Below, one piece after another: positions 23,133 to 34,600 of a stretch of 64,000 bases of DNA. This DNA is from Liolophura sinensis. Lineage: Eukaryota; Mollusca; Polyplacophora; Chitonida; Chitonidae. The stretch covers positions 5,477,246-5,541,245 of the forward strand of contig NC_088296.1 in NCBI RefSeq assembly GCF_032854445.1, in the 5' to 3' direction. How positions within the stretch are numbered: the stretch's first letter is position 1; each line of letters opens with the position of its first letter. The notes under the pieces are model-generated. The model was given only the letters and a program-made list of their open reading frames with translations. It did no database searches and was not told the DNA's origin. The position numbers and the translations under genes are program-made.

Positions 23133-23639
23133 TCACTAGTTGCCTGTGCAGTCAACCGTAAACGCTTCAACTACGATATGAAAAATAATTTTTACTGTAT
23201 ATGCACATGGTCTGTTGAACAATACTGAACCACTGTGCTTTTGAGTACGCTTTTTTTGGCGCTGATTTTACGCCATACCATTGAAAGTTTTGTCAGCTTA
23301 TGTAAGTCTTTCAGCATGATAATCGCCTTTGAAAATACTCTTTAAGAATATTGAAATTTTAACATTAAAACTGGATGTCAGAAGTCTGAAATCTAAAGAA
23401 ATTGAGCTGTGGCTGAGTGAATAAGAAACTTGCCCGTCAAGGTGCGGGTTCAAACTCGTACATTTACAGGGAATGTATCAATTCCATGCTCTCAAAGCTT
23501 GTTTAGATGCCATGGTGAAAATGAATGATCCACGACGCTTATTCGAATGTTTACACAGTCTAACGATCGCTTAAAGACGCCCGTCTTCCACTAATAAAGT
23601 GTGAATATTTCTTTACATCATTCTTTTCTTTTAACATCG

Positions 23640-23965
23640 TATTTAACATTTTTTTCTCAGTAATATGACGACGAGGAGTCCATAGATTTGTGCATATATA
23701 CATATACAGGGCAAGTTCATGCCGCCATAGTGCTGCCGCCACTGAAGCATCATGATACCAGACATGACACTCCACCGAGTCACATTATACTGACACCTGG
23801 CCAACCAGTCATGTTTCTTTGCTCTAACATTCCAGTGCTGAGCGCCAAGAAAGGCAGCAACAAGTACCATTTTTAAAAGTCTTTGGTGTAACTCGACCCA
23901 GCTTTGATCCCGGGTCTCCCGACTTGGAGGCGAACGGCCATTGAAGTGGTCTAAATGCACTGGTA
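23640..23965 (-). mobile_element. SINE, family B variant
   Basis: Left part 'aatatgacgacgaggagtcc' is shared with family B. The middle 'cagacatgacactccaccga' and the right end 'gatcccgggtctcccgactt' define a variant also seen at 32190-32495. Confidence 0.65.
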
Positions 23966-24244
23966 GACCATTGTGCTGTATGCCGCAGCTAAAGTCTACC
24001 TCCTCTGTGTTTTGTGTGGAACGTTATTTTGGAAATTAGTTTCGCGATTGTTGTTTTACATCATCCAACAGTTTGGTGGAGGCCTGACATACGAATATGT
24101 TTCTCGACGACTAGAACTTATCATGGGATTAGTTCGTTTGATTAAACTTCACTCAATCGAAAACAAAATCCTAAGAAAATGATGCAGTTTATATTGATCT
24201 GTCTTGCATTCTTAAATGAATTTTGTGTGGTATTCTTGTGACTC

Positions 24245-24325
24245 CTTGTTTCAGGACGGATCTACACCTCTCTGTTATCTAGTGCTGTTTCACTGGGACG
24301 ACTTACCGAAGGCAAATAAGATGGT
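24245..24325 (-). mobile_element. SINE family B fragment
   Basis: 'caggacggatctacacctct' and 'cgacttaccgaaggcaaata' match the 63753 copy. Confidence 0.6.
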
Positions 24326-24865
24326 GATGACTGGGGGTGGGTGCTTCGGAATACAGATATTAGAAGCGTACGCAATATGCTGAAATACTGATATGTATGA
24401 AATCGTGGAATCGGATACCATGAAATACCTGGCCGATAAGCTGGCCACAATCGGATTCGAACCTGAACTTGTATCCTTAGCGTTCGCGGTACTAGTGTTT
24501 CTGTCTGCAGCATAGAGATATAGAAGCAAAGGATTTATGCCTGTCTTATTTTCCTTCCGTCTGCTGCAATTGCAGGGGGTAACTTAAAACTGGTGTTGAA
24601 AGAGCTCTCTTAAAAGTAAATATGTACGGAGTGTCCAGAATCTCTGGTATTCTGCTTCGCAGGTGAGTGCATGTATATTTATTCATCGTATTGACAGATG
24701 CAGCCAAAGCGCAAAGTAAGACACATATTTGGATTATCAACAGCTTATAAACTAGCAGGGTACACGATTTGTATACTTAGTGTTTATTCGCTTGCTTAGT
24801 ACATCCCTTGCGTCTTTCCATCTCCACAAAGGAACTTCGTTAAGACGTTAAAATCCTAAGTACTT

Positions 24866-24965
24866 AGGGGACTTTGTGGCTTAGTGGTTAGCGTGCTAGC
24901 GCACCATAATAACTCAGGAGCCTCACTCCAGTGCGCTCGCTGTTATATCAGATACCATGGCTTCA
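24866..24965 (+). mobile_element. tRNA-like SINE head
   Basis: 'gactttgtggcttagtggtt' and 'agcgtgctagcgcaccataa' match the family A head. No core follows. Confidence 0.5.
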
Positions 24966-25079
24966 AAATGAATCTGGCCTAATTTCTGAATTAATATACT
25001 GTCTTAGTTCTTAAGTGGTTTATGTTCACCGTTGTTTTGGAAATTTGTCTTGAGATCATTTCGGTTGATGGCTCGTATA

Positions 25080-25495
25080 CGAATGTCTGCTTCGATATAA
25101 TTAAAGACCCCCAAGCACTGATAATAAAACCAGAGCAGCGACGACGTTCCGATAGCTGAGAAATGGTCATCCGTAACCGATAAAAGATGGTTTCTTGCCA
25201 AATTACCTCAGATATACTTCAATAGTTCATGTAAATGCTTAACCAGCAGCAAGTAACACTCCTCTTTGCGCATGGCTTAAGCAAATTACACTCCTCTTTG
25301 CACATGGATAAAGCAAATAACATTCCTGTTCGCACCATGGCTTTTGCAGAAGTAGATGAACATACGCAGCGATGTTGATGCAATTTATTAGATGTCATTG
25401 GTCGAGAAGTGCTCAAAATGCTGTATTGTCATCACATTTAATCTTCCCATAATATTATAGCTGAAACAATGCAAAGGGACCGGGATGCATAAGGT
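25080..25495. repeat. Second location of the unnamed interspersed repeat
   Basis: 'gaaatggtcatccgtaaccg' matches the 81-bp unit once, without tandem growth; 'gtgctcaaaatgctgtattg' and 'gcaatttattagatgtcatt' match 4390-4450. It also contains a short tandem 'ttacactcctctttgcaca' repeat. Confidence 0.65.
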
Positions 25496-25724
25496 AAATG
25501 AAAATTGTCAGCTGTCAAGCGTATAAAATTTCTGCTTTCAAGCATGGTTTTGGGTGGAGGTCCAACAGATCGCGTCGAAGAATTACTCAGCTGTTGTTAC
25601 CTCTCTTTTTTGGTCATTTTCACCACTGGTACCCTTCTCGTCTGAGGAACTGGTTCATTTTAATGGATTATCCATAGCCGACTGAAACTCTCGCCTGGCT
25701 TATATTCATTTGGTGTACAGCATT

Positions 25725-25990
25725 TGTCTGTTTCATTGGGAATTACCGTCACTTGCTACATTGTTTCGATCACATCACGACAGTGTCTCCTTGTTTCAAA
25801 CCATTGGGAATTACCGTCATTTTCCACATTGTTTCGCTCACATCACGAGAGTGTCTCCTTGCTTCAAACCATTGGAAATTACCTTCATTTTCCAAATTGT
25901 TCCGCTCACATCGCGACAGTGTCTCCTTGCTTCACATCGCGACAGTGTCTCCTTACTTCACATCAAGACCGTGTCTCCTTGCTTCAAAGG
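25725..25990. repeat. 67-bp tandem repeat with 27-bp sub-repeats
   Basis: Units containing 'gggaattaccgtcattttcc' and 'gacagtgtctccttgcttca' repeat three times. The last part of the unit then repeats alone in 27-bp steps. Confidence 0.8.
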
Positions 25991-26019
25991 AGAGCCAGTG
26001 CCAGCATATTTATAGTGCA

Positions 26020-26170
26020 GTCTCACTGGAACATCATGTCAAAGACACCGACATGACACCCCGACTAATACTGACATCGTGCTGACCAGTCCTTAGTGCA
26101 AGCATATTATGCTGATCGCCAAGAGAGGTTGTACGAAGATTACTGATGTTAAAGCCTTTGGTACGACTCA
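26020..26170 (-). mobile_element. SINE family B-variant fragment
   Basis: 'caaagacaccgacatgacac' and 'gatcgccaagagaggttgta' match the middle part of the 32190 element. The open frame at 26109-26486 is built from this and other repeat debris. Confidence 0.5.
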
Positions 26171-27142
26171 ATTCCGATCCAGAACCAAGCGTCTACCGTT
26201 TACGGGGCAGACGACGTTCCACTATTTACATCGGAGACGATGTGTATTAAACCTTAACGGTGAATACTTCACTCGTCTGGCGGCAGTCAGCTTATTTAAG
26301 TGGAAAGAGCCTGCGGACGATATACGTGTTCGTTGGTCTGAGTTGGATCGCCACGTTGGATATATGAAAGCGCACCTGATGTACGTACCTATTGTCGGCG
26401 GCATATGTGCTGGTATCTTGCGCGGTTTTAATACTGATTTCGCTCGTTTGTCTAGAGCAAGTCTTACGTCTTTCCAGCATCACTGAGAACAGTTGATTGT
26501 TTCTCTTTACATGGAGCCGTACTTCATACACTTTCGTATTTTTTATACTTCATTACTTCTTTGGGGTTTTTTTGTGTTAAAGGTGTAGTTTTGAAAATTT
26601 TCATTATTGACATGGGACGTCCATATTGCATATGACGTGTATGCAATCTTGCATTCAGTGATTTTGTTATCACACGTAACTACTGGAGTCAGTTTGAACT
26701 GACTCCAGAGATATCAAATATAACCCGGTTTTAGAAAGTGACAGTTTAGCGCAGTCTAACGTTCTTTGAAGACCAAGGCTTTCCCACCAATGTGGCGTGC
26801 TTATCTGTACCTCATGTCTGTACCTGTAACCTGCCAAAGGTTGGCATATATAAATATGCACTATCACTTGTATCACCATCGAAATCACCTGTATTGGTAT
26901 TTAAGTATATGCAGAGGGCATAAAATTTCCAAGTTCCAAGATTTGTAACTTGGTTGAGGATTTGCGTATCTTATTTCTATCCACAGTGAGATAACGTGAG
27001 ATACATGCAAAAGGCCACAACAACAACAACAACAAGCAGAGTGGAATCAAGGCACAAAGGACAATGTCCTGTTATGACTTTATTTTATGACTTTATTTTT
27101 GACTGTTTGTTTTAAGGGCTTAAATACATATACAGTTCCCAT

Positions 27143-27225
27143 CCATTTATTTCATTGGAGTTTCACGCCGTGCTCAAGAATATTTCACTTATACGACGGC
27201 GACCAGCATTATGATCGAAGGAATA
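27143..27225 (-). mobile_element. SINE family A fragment
   Basis: 'tttcattggagtttcacgcc', 'cttatacgacggcgaccag'. Confidence 0.7.
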
Positions 27226-27324
27226 GCAGACTCGAGGACGAAGCACACAACAGGTCCAAATCGCAGTAGAACACGTCGTTTTCTTATCTGACATTGCAGT
27301 GCTTGCTACTTCTTATGCATTTTA

Positions 27325-27465
27325 CACAAACAGTAAGAACAAAACCCTAACTGAGGTAAATAGACAAGAGACCGTATTTCACCGGTTACATGTGACCATT
27401 TGCCAGGTATCACACTATCGTCGCTGCTCTGTTTTTCTCTCTCTGTGCTGTACGTCTTAATTACA
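27325..27465 (-). repeat. Fragment of the unnamed interspersed repeat, inverted
   Basis: 'tatttcaccggttacatgtg' and 'accatttgccaggtatcaca' are the reverse of the 81-bp unit. Weaker inverted fragments lie near 22150-22250, 46715-46805 and 50815-50890. Confidence 0.65.
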
Positions 27466-27689
27466 CTGTGTACTTCATATGTGTTTTATGAGTATACTGT
27501 ATACATCTATATAGTACGAAAATAGGACGGAATGATGAGTTGTCACAACATGTAATAACAGTAAGATTGTTGTGGATAGTTCATATAAGCGGTGTTTTCA
27601 CTGCAGCAGACTGGTCACGGGTTGCAGGTTTAGTTCCAGCAATCGCTGTAGCCTACAGCGACTTTAAACCAGGAGGTTTACGCCAGGGT

Positions 27690-27792
27690 TCCAGTTTTCC
27701 ACCACACATAAACGTGACCACCGTCGTGTACAAGTCGATAATCTGGAGTTTCAAGGCTCCAAACGAACGAACCAAACAATTAAATAAATAAG
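27690..27792 (+). mobile_element. Probable SINE family A 3' end, diverged
   Basis: 'gaccaccgtcgtgtacaagt' and a tail 'caattaaataaataag'. Confidence 0.45.
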
Positions 27793-29351
27793 AAAGTTCG
27801 ACCCCAGCTCTAGCTGTCTTGAAAGTTAGATCTTGTAAAAGTCGTAATGAAGTAAATCCGCGGTAATATGTAATGATGAATGAACCGTACATTTTATTAC
27901 TTTTTACGTCATTTAAAGTACAGCCATAACAAGACATCAACGGTATTATTACAATACAGAGGGCTAGTCTCGTCAGGGCTAAAACCCCAGCAAGAGTCAC
28001 ACGACACCTACACTGGAAATGTATCAGTCGTTTATATCAAAGACTTCATCTTTACATATGGGTGTCGCGTATATGACTCGTATCTTGCTATTAGGAATGT
28101 TGGTTATGAATTTTATTATGTCACAAATGAGTGCATAATACTAATTATGTATTAAATTGACTGTTATTTATAGGCATCAATTTCCATTGATCAAATTACA
28201 TTTATTACTGGACGTGCACTGGACTTTGGCCCCTTGTAATGCAAAAAAACGTCACAGTGGCAAATGCAGCATGATAAATGCTCACTAACCGCTCATCATC
28301 TTATGCGATCAGATGGAAGTGAAAAAAATGCTTATTAACTATTGCAAAGATGAGTGAAAAACAACACATCACCGAAAATCAGGAGACTAATTAACTTGAC
28401 CAATTTTTCAAAAACAGATAAAAGTGAAAATAAAGTTGTAATACACTGAGTAACAGAGAACTTGGTCATTTCTTCAACGCATACTCATTAAGTAAGGCAG
28501 AAAGATGAAAGTGGAAAATAAAACTTCTAATATACCTTCCATAACAGTGGGAAAAATTTTCAACAACAACTACACAATAACAAACAGAAAAAAACAGAAG
28601 TGAAAGTAAAACCACCGGATGATTTTTTTCAGTAAATCATAAAACAGTGTCTTTACAAACGATGAAAGTGAAAGTAAAACTCTAATACATGTGAGAGAGA
28701 CAGTCCTGTTTCATAACTAGTTTGACCGTGCATCACCTGATAGTTACGCATGCGTGTGTAACGAAACATGCGGTTGTTGAAGCAAGCCTCAGAAAGACAT
28801 GCGCAGAGAGCAATACATATAACTTGTGAAGGCAGTCGAAAGTTTACCATGCATTGCTTCTGGACACAAATGAATCACAGTCAACTGATACATAGGTTAT
28901 ACATGTAACAGGCAATTACGAACATGCATGCACGTAAAATACAACTGGTTTTAAAAATATATATTATCTACTTCCTATGATAATGAAAATTTTGAAAAAT
29001 AAACAATATTTATGATAATCTAAAACAATAACCTACTGACTTATTAAACCGAATTAAAAAGCGAATCCTTGCATAATTAAATATACTTTGAAGTAAGACA
29101 TGTAAAAATAGCACTCAGAGACTCCTTTAAAAATAAGAGCGTGAAAACATCAAAAATATCAAATTCAAATCTTTCATAAGAAAATGTTTTTCAACATCAA
29201 AGCTCTGCAACTTTCCGTTGAAAGACTAAAACCACTAATTCAAGAAACCCAAATTAGATAGCACTAAAAAGCAAAATAGCACTCATGACCACCGGCATCC
29301 ATATACAGACGGATTATATCATATTACCGCACAGTAGCAGTGGTTAAATTC

Positions 29352-29821
29352 GAAGAAAACACTAAGGTTAAGTATATTTGAGATGAAAGACCAATAAACA
29401 CTGTCCACAGAAATAGTTCTTTTTTTTTCTCTTTTTGTTGCAATTTTTCAACGCAGTAAAACGCATTTGAAAGTTTGAGTTGTGAGGTGGCCTATTCTGA
29501 TACTACTAAGACCAGCGACGTCACATCAGTTTTTTTCCGACGTAACGTACGTGAACTGCTACATTTCATTATTAAAAATGCATATACATATAGATCTATG
29601 AATGCATTTACTGAATAGAGCTTAAAACCAGCTGTTTCAAGCCAAAAGCTTAGGATGTGACGTTACTGATGCCTTCTGGTTTAATACAGACCACAGTAGA
29701 ATTTGATGTTTTAAATCCATTTCACTCGGTTAGAAAAATCTAAAAAATAAATCAAACTATTTCCTCGGGCAGTGTTTTACGGTCTTTCATCTGACATGAA
29801 CTTCTTTTTAGTGTTTTCTTT
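29352..29821. mobile_element. MITE-like element with terminal inverted repeats
   Basis: The left end 'gaagaaaacactaaggttaa' and 'gagatgaaagaccaataaac' pair with the right end, whose reverse complement reads 'caaagaaaacactaaaaaga' and 'cagatgaaagaccgtaaaac'. An inner pair carries 'gcgacgtcacatc' and 'gatgtgacgttac'. A TTAA lies just outside each end, a possible target duplication. Non-coding, about 470 bp. Confidence 0.7.
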
Positions 29822-31290
29822 GCCTTTAACAATTTAAATTACATCACAGCTATATGCATAGAAAGATAAAAAGTAGCATCTTCGTCCAGACAAGAAGGTC
29901 TGGGAAAAGGGAAATGGAGGAAGTGGAAACACGACATGCAAAAACATGACAACAAGTTTATATATTGTGCATTCATTTTTAGTGGAACATAACACTATAT
30001 CAGTACTTTTAGCTCTTTTTAAACAGAAGATCAGCATAAATATATTATATATTGTAACTGGATAGCGTGACTGTCATTAAATCCAAACAATGGCATTCTA
30101 TCGATGGAAAACTCGAAATTGGGGTGTGGCTGGATTTATGACTGATTCAGTTGGATTTGTTACATAACCGTGGTACCATGCACAAGGCTATGCACAATCA
30201 CTCATCAAGGGTTAGTCAGAATAAGCTACATAAACACTCGTTCAAAACTTGCATGGCACTTGAATCCATGTTCTGGAGTTTTCATTTAATGTCTATTCTA
30301 TAATGCTGAGGGGATCTTTATTTGCTCCTCTTCGTCCGTGTGCCCGTGTACATGTATTCATGTGCGTGCGCTATTTGTTCACAAGATTTCTAAGAACGTG
30401 AAATCGTAAACAAACCAGAGTTGGCTAACGATATCATCGTCTCAGTGTTGATACATTTTAAGCAGGCGTTAGACTCTGCAAGACTGGGGAGAATAAAGGC
30501 AACTTTTCTGTCAATAATGTACAGATTTTTTACGTTTACAATACATTTAGAATATTACAATTGTTAAACTATTGCCTGGGTTGAGGAACTCCAAAAAAAT
30601 ATAATTTGTTAAATGCACAGCGCCTTGAATTACATGAGTTTCTGTTAAATTTAACACTATAATTAAAAAAAATGTTATCATCGTCATTTTAGTCAGCTAT
30701 GTTATATACCGCGGTATGCATCAAATAACAACTTTCCTGGTATTGGCTCATAGCTGTCGTGGTAAGAAAAAATACCCGTTGTAGAGGTCTGTGTTTAGAA
30801 TTTCGGAAAAGCTGTATCGGTTTTCTACTTGAGAGAAAGGAGTTAAGACCAGACTGCCACAGTTTTTTTTCCGACTAACTATACGTCATGGTGTAAAATT
30901 TTTTTATTCCCTCCTCCCCCAACTCCCCATTCCTTCCATGGCCTGTTTTAGCCCAAAATTTGCATTGTCGAACGAACCTATTTTAAACAATCCAAAACAA
31001 TAACTATAGCAGACAAATGTTCACATTGTGAAAACATTTTCACAGTAAAAATGTTAAAGGGTCTTTTCTCGACAACCCGTCTCCCCACCCTCAAAAATAT
31101 ATGAAAAAAAAAAATATATTTTAGAATTTTGTTTTTACGCCAAAAATGGTTCATTATAAGTAGCTGGCGCGTTTAACGCTCACCAGAAAGAATGTGCCTC
31201 CGATATTTTTGGAGAGAATTTGAGATCCTATCTTTCTTAGGAAACTTTGAGCTGATCCCAGCTTTACCATTTGTTGAATCATTCTAAACA

Positions 31291-31296
31291 TTTAAT
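31291..31296 (-). terminator. Candidate poly(A) signal of the FAS1 gene
   Basis: ATTAAA on the minus strand about 140 nt past the stop codon. A canonical AATAAA lies at 30903-30908, about 530 nt past the stop. Which is used cannot be told from sequence. Confidence 0.25.
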
Positions 31297-31434
31297 TCTT
31301 CTAAAGCTTTAAATTTTATGACAATATTTGAAATAAACAAAATACAGTTGTTAGACAGTTTTACAGTATTTCACCACTTACTCACCTTTCGGTCGTAGCG
31401 CAAATACGAAATTTGACTAAAACAGAAAAGAAAA

Positions 31435-31631
31435 TTATTCTCTCATAATAAACACAATAGCGCATACAAGGGAGAAAACTGCTGTGGTAAAGCTGACGCC
31501 ATTTCTCCAGGCCCCAGATTTAATGTACAGCACGGTGTCGATCTTGTAGATGTAGCCGTTAGTTGTCATGGTACCGCTATCATCCACCGTGGCCTCTACC
31601 GTAGAGTCATCCTTGGTGTACGCAAGCATTA
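31435..31631 (-). CDS. FAS1 gene exon 10: H2 motif of FAS1-3 and C-terminal anchor signal
   Basis: Acceptor CTATTGCAG, phase 1 in; 65 further codons end in TAA at 31435. It encodes MTTNGYIYKIDTVLYIKSG and then a hydrophobic stretch (VSFTTAVFSLVCAIVFI) ending MRE. The small residues just before the hydrophobic run are plausible GPI attachment sites. This exon has no counterpart in the window for copy 1. Confidence 0.85.
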
Positions 31632-34600
31632 CTGCAATAGGAAATTGTCATAAGATAAAGAAATACTTCACTGCGAAAGATTTTCATTTTTACAGAACAA
31701 TTTTATACAAACATATTTCTTTTTCACATTATCTATTTTTGTTCTTGTAGCTTAACTTATCATTGCAGTGCACACAGACAAAATGTAACAGAGAAGATGA
31801 TGTAAGCCAGGTATGAATCAATACAAATGTTCCACAAATTATTCACTTATACACTATAAAAACTAATCTGTTGAATTGACAGAATGTCGTCTTTCCGAGT
31901 AATGGAAGAATAGATAATTAACCTATTGTGTATAAATAATTTTGTTGGTGTAAGGTGATATTGTGTTATTCAAAACAGAATAACTTTGTTGGTGTAAAGT
32001 GACATTGTGTTATTCATAACAGAATAACTTTGTTGGTGTAAAGTGACATTGGGTTATTCATAACAGCCCAGTACGTTGCGGGAACATGATCTTTACTAGC
32101 ATCGTTCAGAAATAAAACATTACGTTTAAGTCAACGAAATTAAGTCGGTTTAAGTCAATGGAATATCGGGAACTGCATAGGAACATGGGATTGGCACTCT
32201 GATTCTTCAGTCATATGACGAAGAGGAGTCATTAGCTGTGTGTACATACATTCTGTGTTCTTGTGATAGGGCAAACCCATGCTGCCAAAGTGCTGCCGCC
32301 ACTAAAGTATCATGGCGAAGACACCAGACATGACACCCCACCCAGACACATAATTCTGACACCGAGTCAACCAGTCATGTAACCTCTCACTGCTGAGCGT
32401 CAAAAGAGGCAATTATTTAAAGTATTTGGTTTGACCACAGATCTCGACACCGGGGTGAACGCTCTAACTTATTAGGCCACCGAACGAGTCGAAGCATAAT
32501 GTGGAAGACCCACTCTTCGATACAGCGTCACAAACGTACGGTTATGCCGCATAAATCAACTCCCCGTTGCCTTACTTTTGCCGTCTGTTTTCTTTACATC
32601 AAGTTTGTCCCCGCCGAAGGTTGTCACCTCAGTCTTGTCCATCAGTTGCGCATGCGTTAGGCTCATGGTCAGAACGTGTCGCTTCAGTACCTGAAAAAAA
32701 CATAATATGTGAAGAATGTAAGCTTACCAATGCTTGACTGGTTCACTGAATCTTAGAGATTTACATCATATTTAGTTTTTACTCATGTTAAATGTTTATT
32801 TACTGTAATTTTTGTTTTCGGTGGAGGAAAGCGGACTCACCGAGAAAAAACCACTGACAGTTGGCAAATCATTTATGAACATTGCCACTCATAAATGACA
32901 GACTTTTCCGCCATATTGGTGCAAGACAGATGGTCTTCAACGTAGGTTTACTTGCACGAAAAGCGCTGCCAAGAACTTACGGTTATCTGGACAAGAAACT
33001 AGCTACCCAAAAATGAGGATTTGTATGGAGTAGATAGCCCTCCATTCGCCATCAAAAGTTCATGCATGCGCGAGTTTATCTTTACACGCTTATGGATCTC
33101 GTGTCAAATTTCCACATGCTGTGTCACGAAATCTCGCGAGCATGCGAATAGCTGCTCAACTATGTTTTTTAGCGAGATTTTTGACATGAATGTAAAAATT
33201 TTCCCGTGCGCTTGCCATGTTTTTAACATTCTTGGGCGTGAATGTATGTTAAGCGGTTCACACACGCTCAATATTTTCGTCAACAATATTGGGGTCAAAA
33301 TTATTGAGGGAAAAGTTTGGTTTTCGCACACGTTCAGTATCAATAAATCAATATTTAATCTGAGGTCAAAGGTTCCCACGGTCGGATCGCTCGGTTTGTC
33401 ATAGCTCTTTCAAGTCTAAAAACAGGGCGAAAAAGGGAAGCCCTTTTTGCTTTCTATGGATTTTGCTTTCACATGGATGTCCACGTGGTAAATGAAATAC
33501 TGCGCCATAATATTGAGAACATGTACACACATTCAGTGATACTGATCACGCCTCAATAATGATTTGATTCCTTCAGTAACACCGTCATCAAAATTTTGGA
33601 TTTCATTACGAAAAAAGACAGTCAATATTATTGTCGATATTCACCATTAATTGTATTGACAAAATCACTGAGCGTGTGTGGACCACGTGTGAGTTGGGTC
33701 GTACGTGTTGGCCCCGTGTACATGGGATTTTCTTATGATCGAGACGGTGAAATGGCGAGTGAACTCTATTGGCTTTGAACTATTAGTAATTTGTGTGTGA
33801 TATTTGTGAATCCACCTACCGGGGCTGTCCTGAATATCGTCAGTAATAAATTATATATTTATTTATTTCATTGTTTTTCAACGTCATATCCAAGAATTGA
33901 ACAGACCACCGACATGTGGAACGTACAGATTCGTAGAGGATGTGTAATGAGTGACCCAAAGATGTCAAATTTATTAAACTCGTTGGAGGCTTGGAACAAA
34001 TGAAAACTACTATTCAAGTTGATATCGAGGGTCACGAATTTCATATCCTATTTACCCCATAAATATAACATATTGTAAATTAATGGAGGAAAAATCATTA
34101 CGATTTAAACGTCTAACCACGTAGTGATATCTCATATATAGGTCAAGTGAAGAGTCATCAGTAAATGACAAGTACATGGCGGAGTATAATATAGTACAGA
34201 CAAAATTTATTTACATAACGGCTTTTAATATTTATTTATAACTCTGGTGCGCCCTTTTTCTGTCAATTTTTAGGACATCTTCTTGTCGAAAGTCGGCCAT
34301 GTTGACATTTCCAGACGACAAGTAAAAAAAGTAGTGCCTGCGCAACCGAGCTCAGACTTTTGATTGGTCGATATGATGAATCAAGGCCTGGAAAGATCTG
34401 CCACAGCAACCTGCGGATGGTCGTGAGTTTCTAGAGCGCAAGACTACAGTCAAATAAGTTAATACATTTTGCGTTTAACATAAATTACCATTTCTGCGTC
34501 CTTCACTTCCACATTCTTCATTTTTTGCCAGGCTGCAGCAGAAGGGGCTAATAATGTAAAGTTCTGATCGGCCTTCATCAGCTCAGTCTTAATAGCCTCC

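Larger units (their letters stand above)
20960..31290. other. Intergenic region between two FAS1 genes
   Basis: No gene was recognised. It holds SINE-type sequences near 23640, 24245, 24866, 26020, 27143 and 27690, a TA microsatellite near 23045, a 67-bp tandem array at 25725-25990, an interspersed repeat at 25080-25495, and an inverted-repeat element at 29352-29821. 28200-29340 and 29830-31290 are AT-rich without features I can name. Confidence 0.6.

Noticed and set aside
26109-26486. 125-codon frame
   Set aside because: Its first part is a SINE family B-variant fragment and later parts include SINE A-like debris. No domain or splice support.
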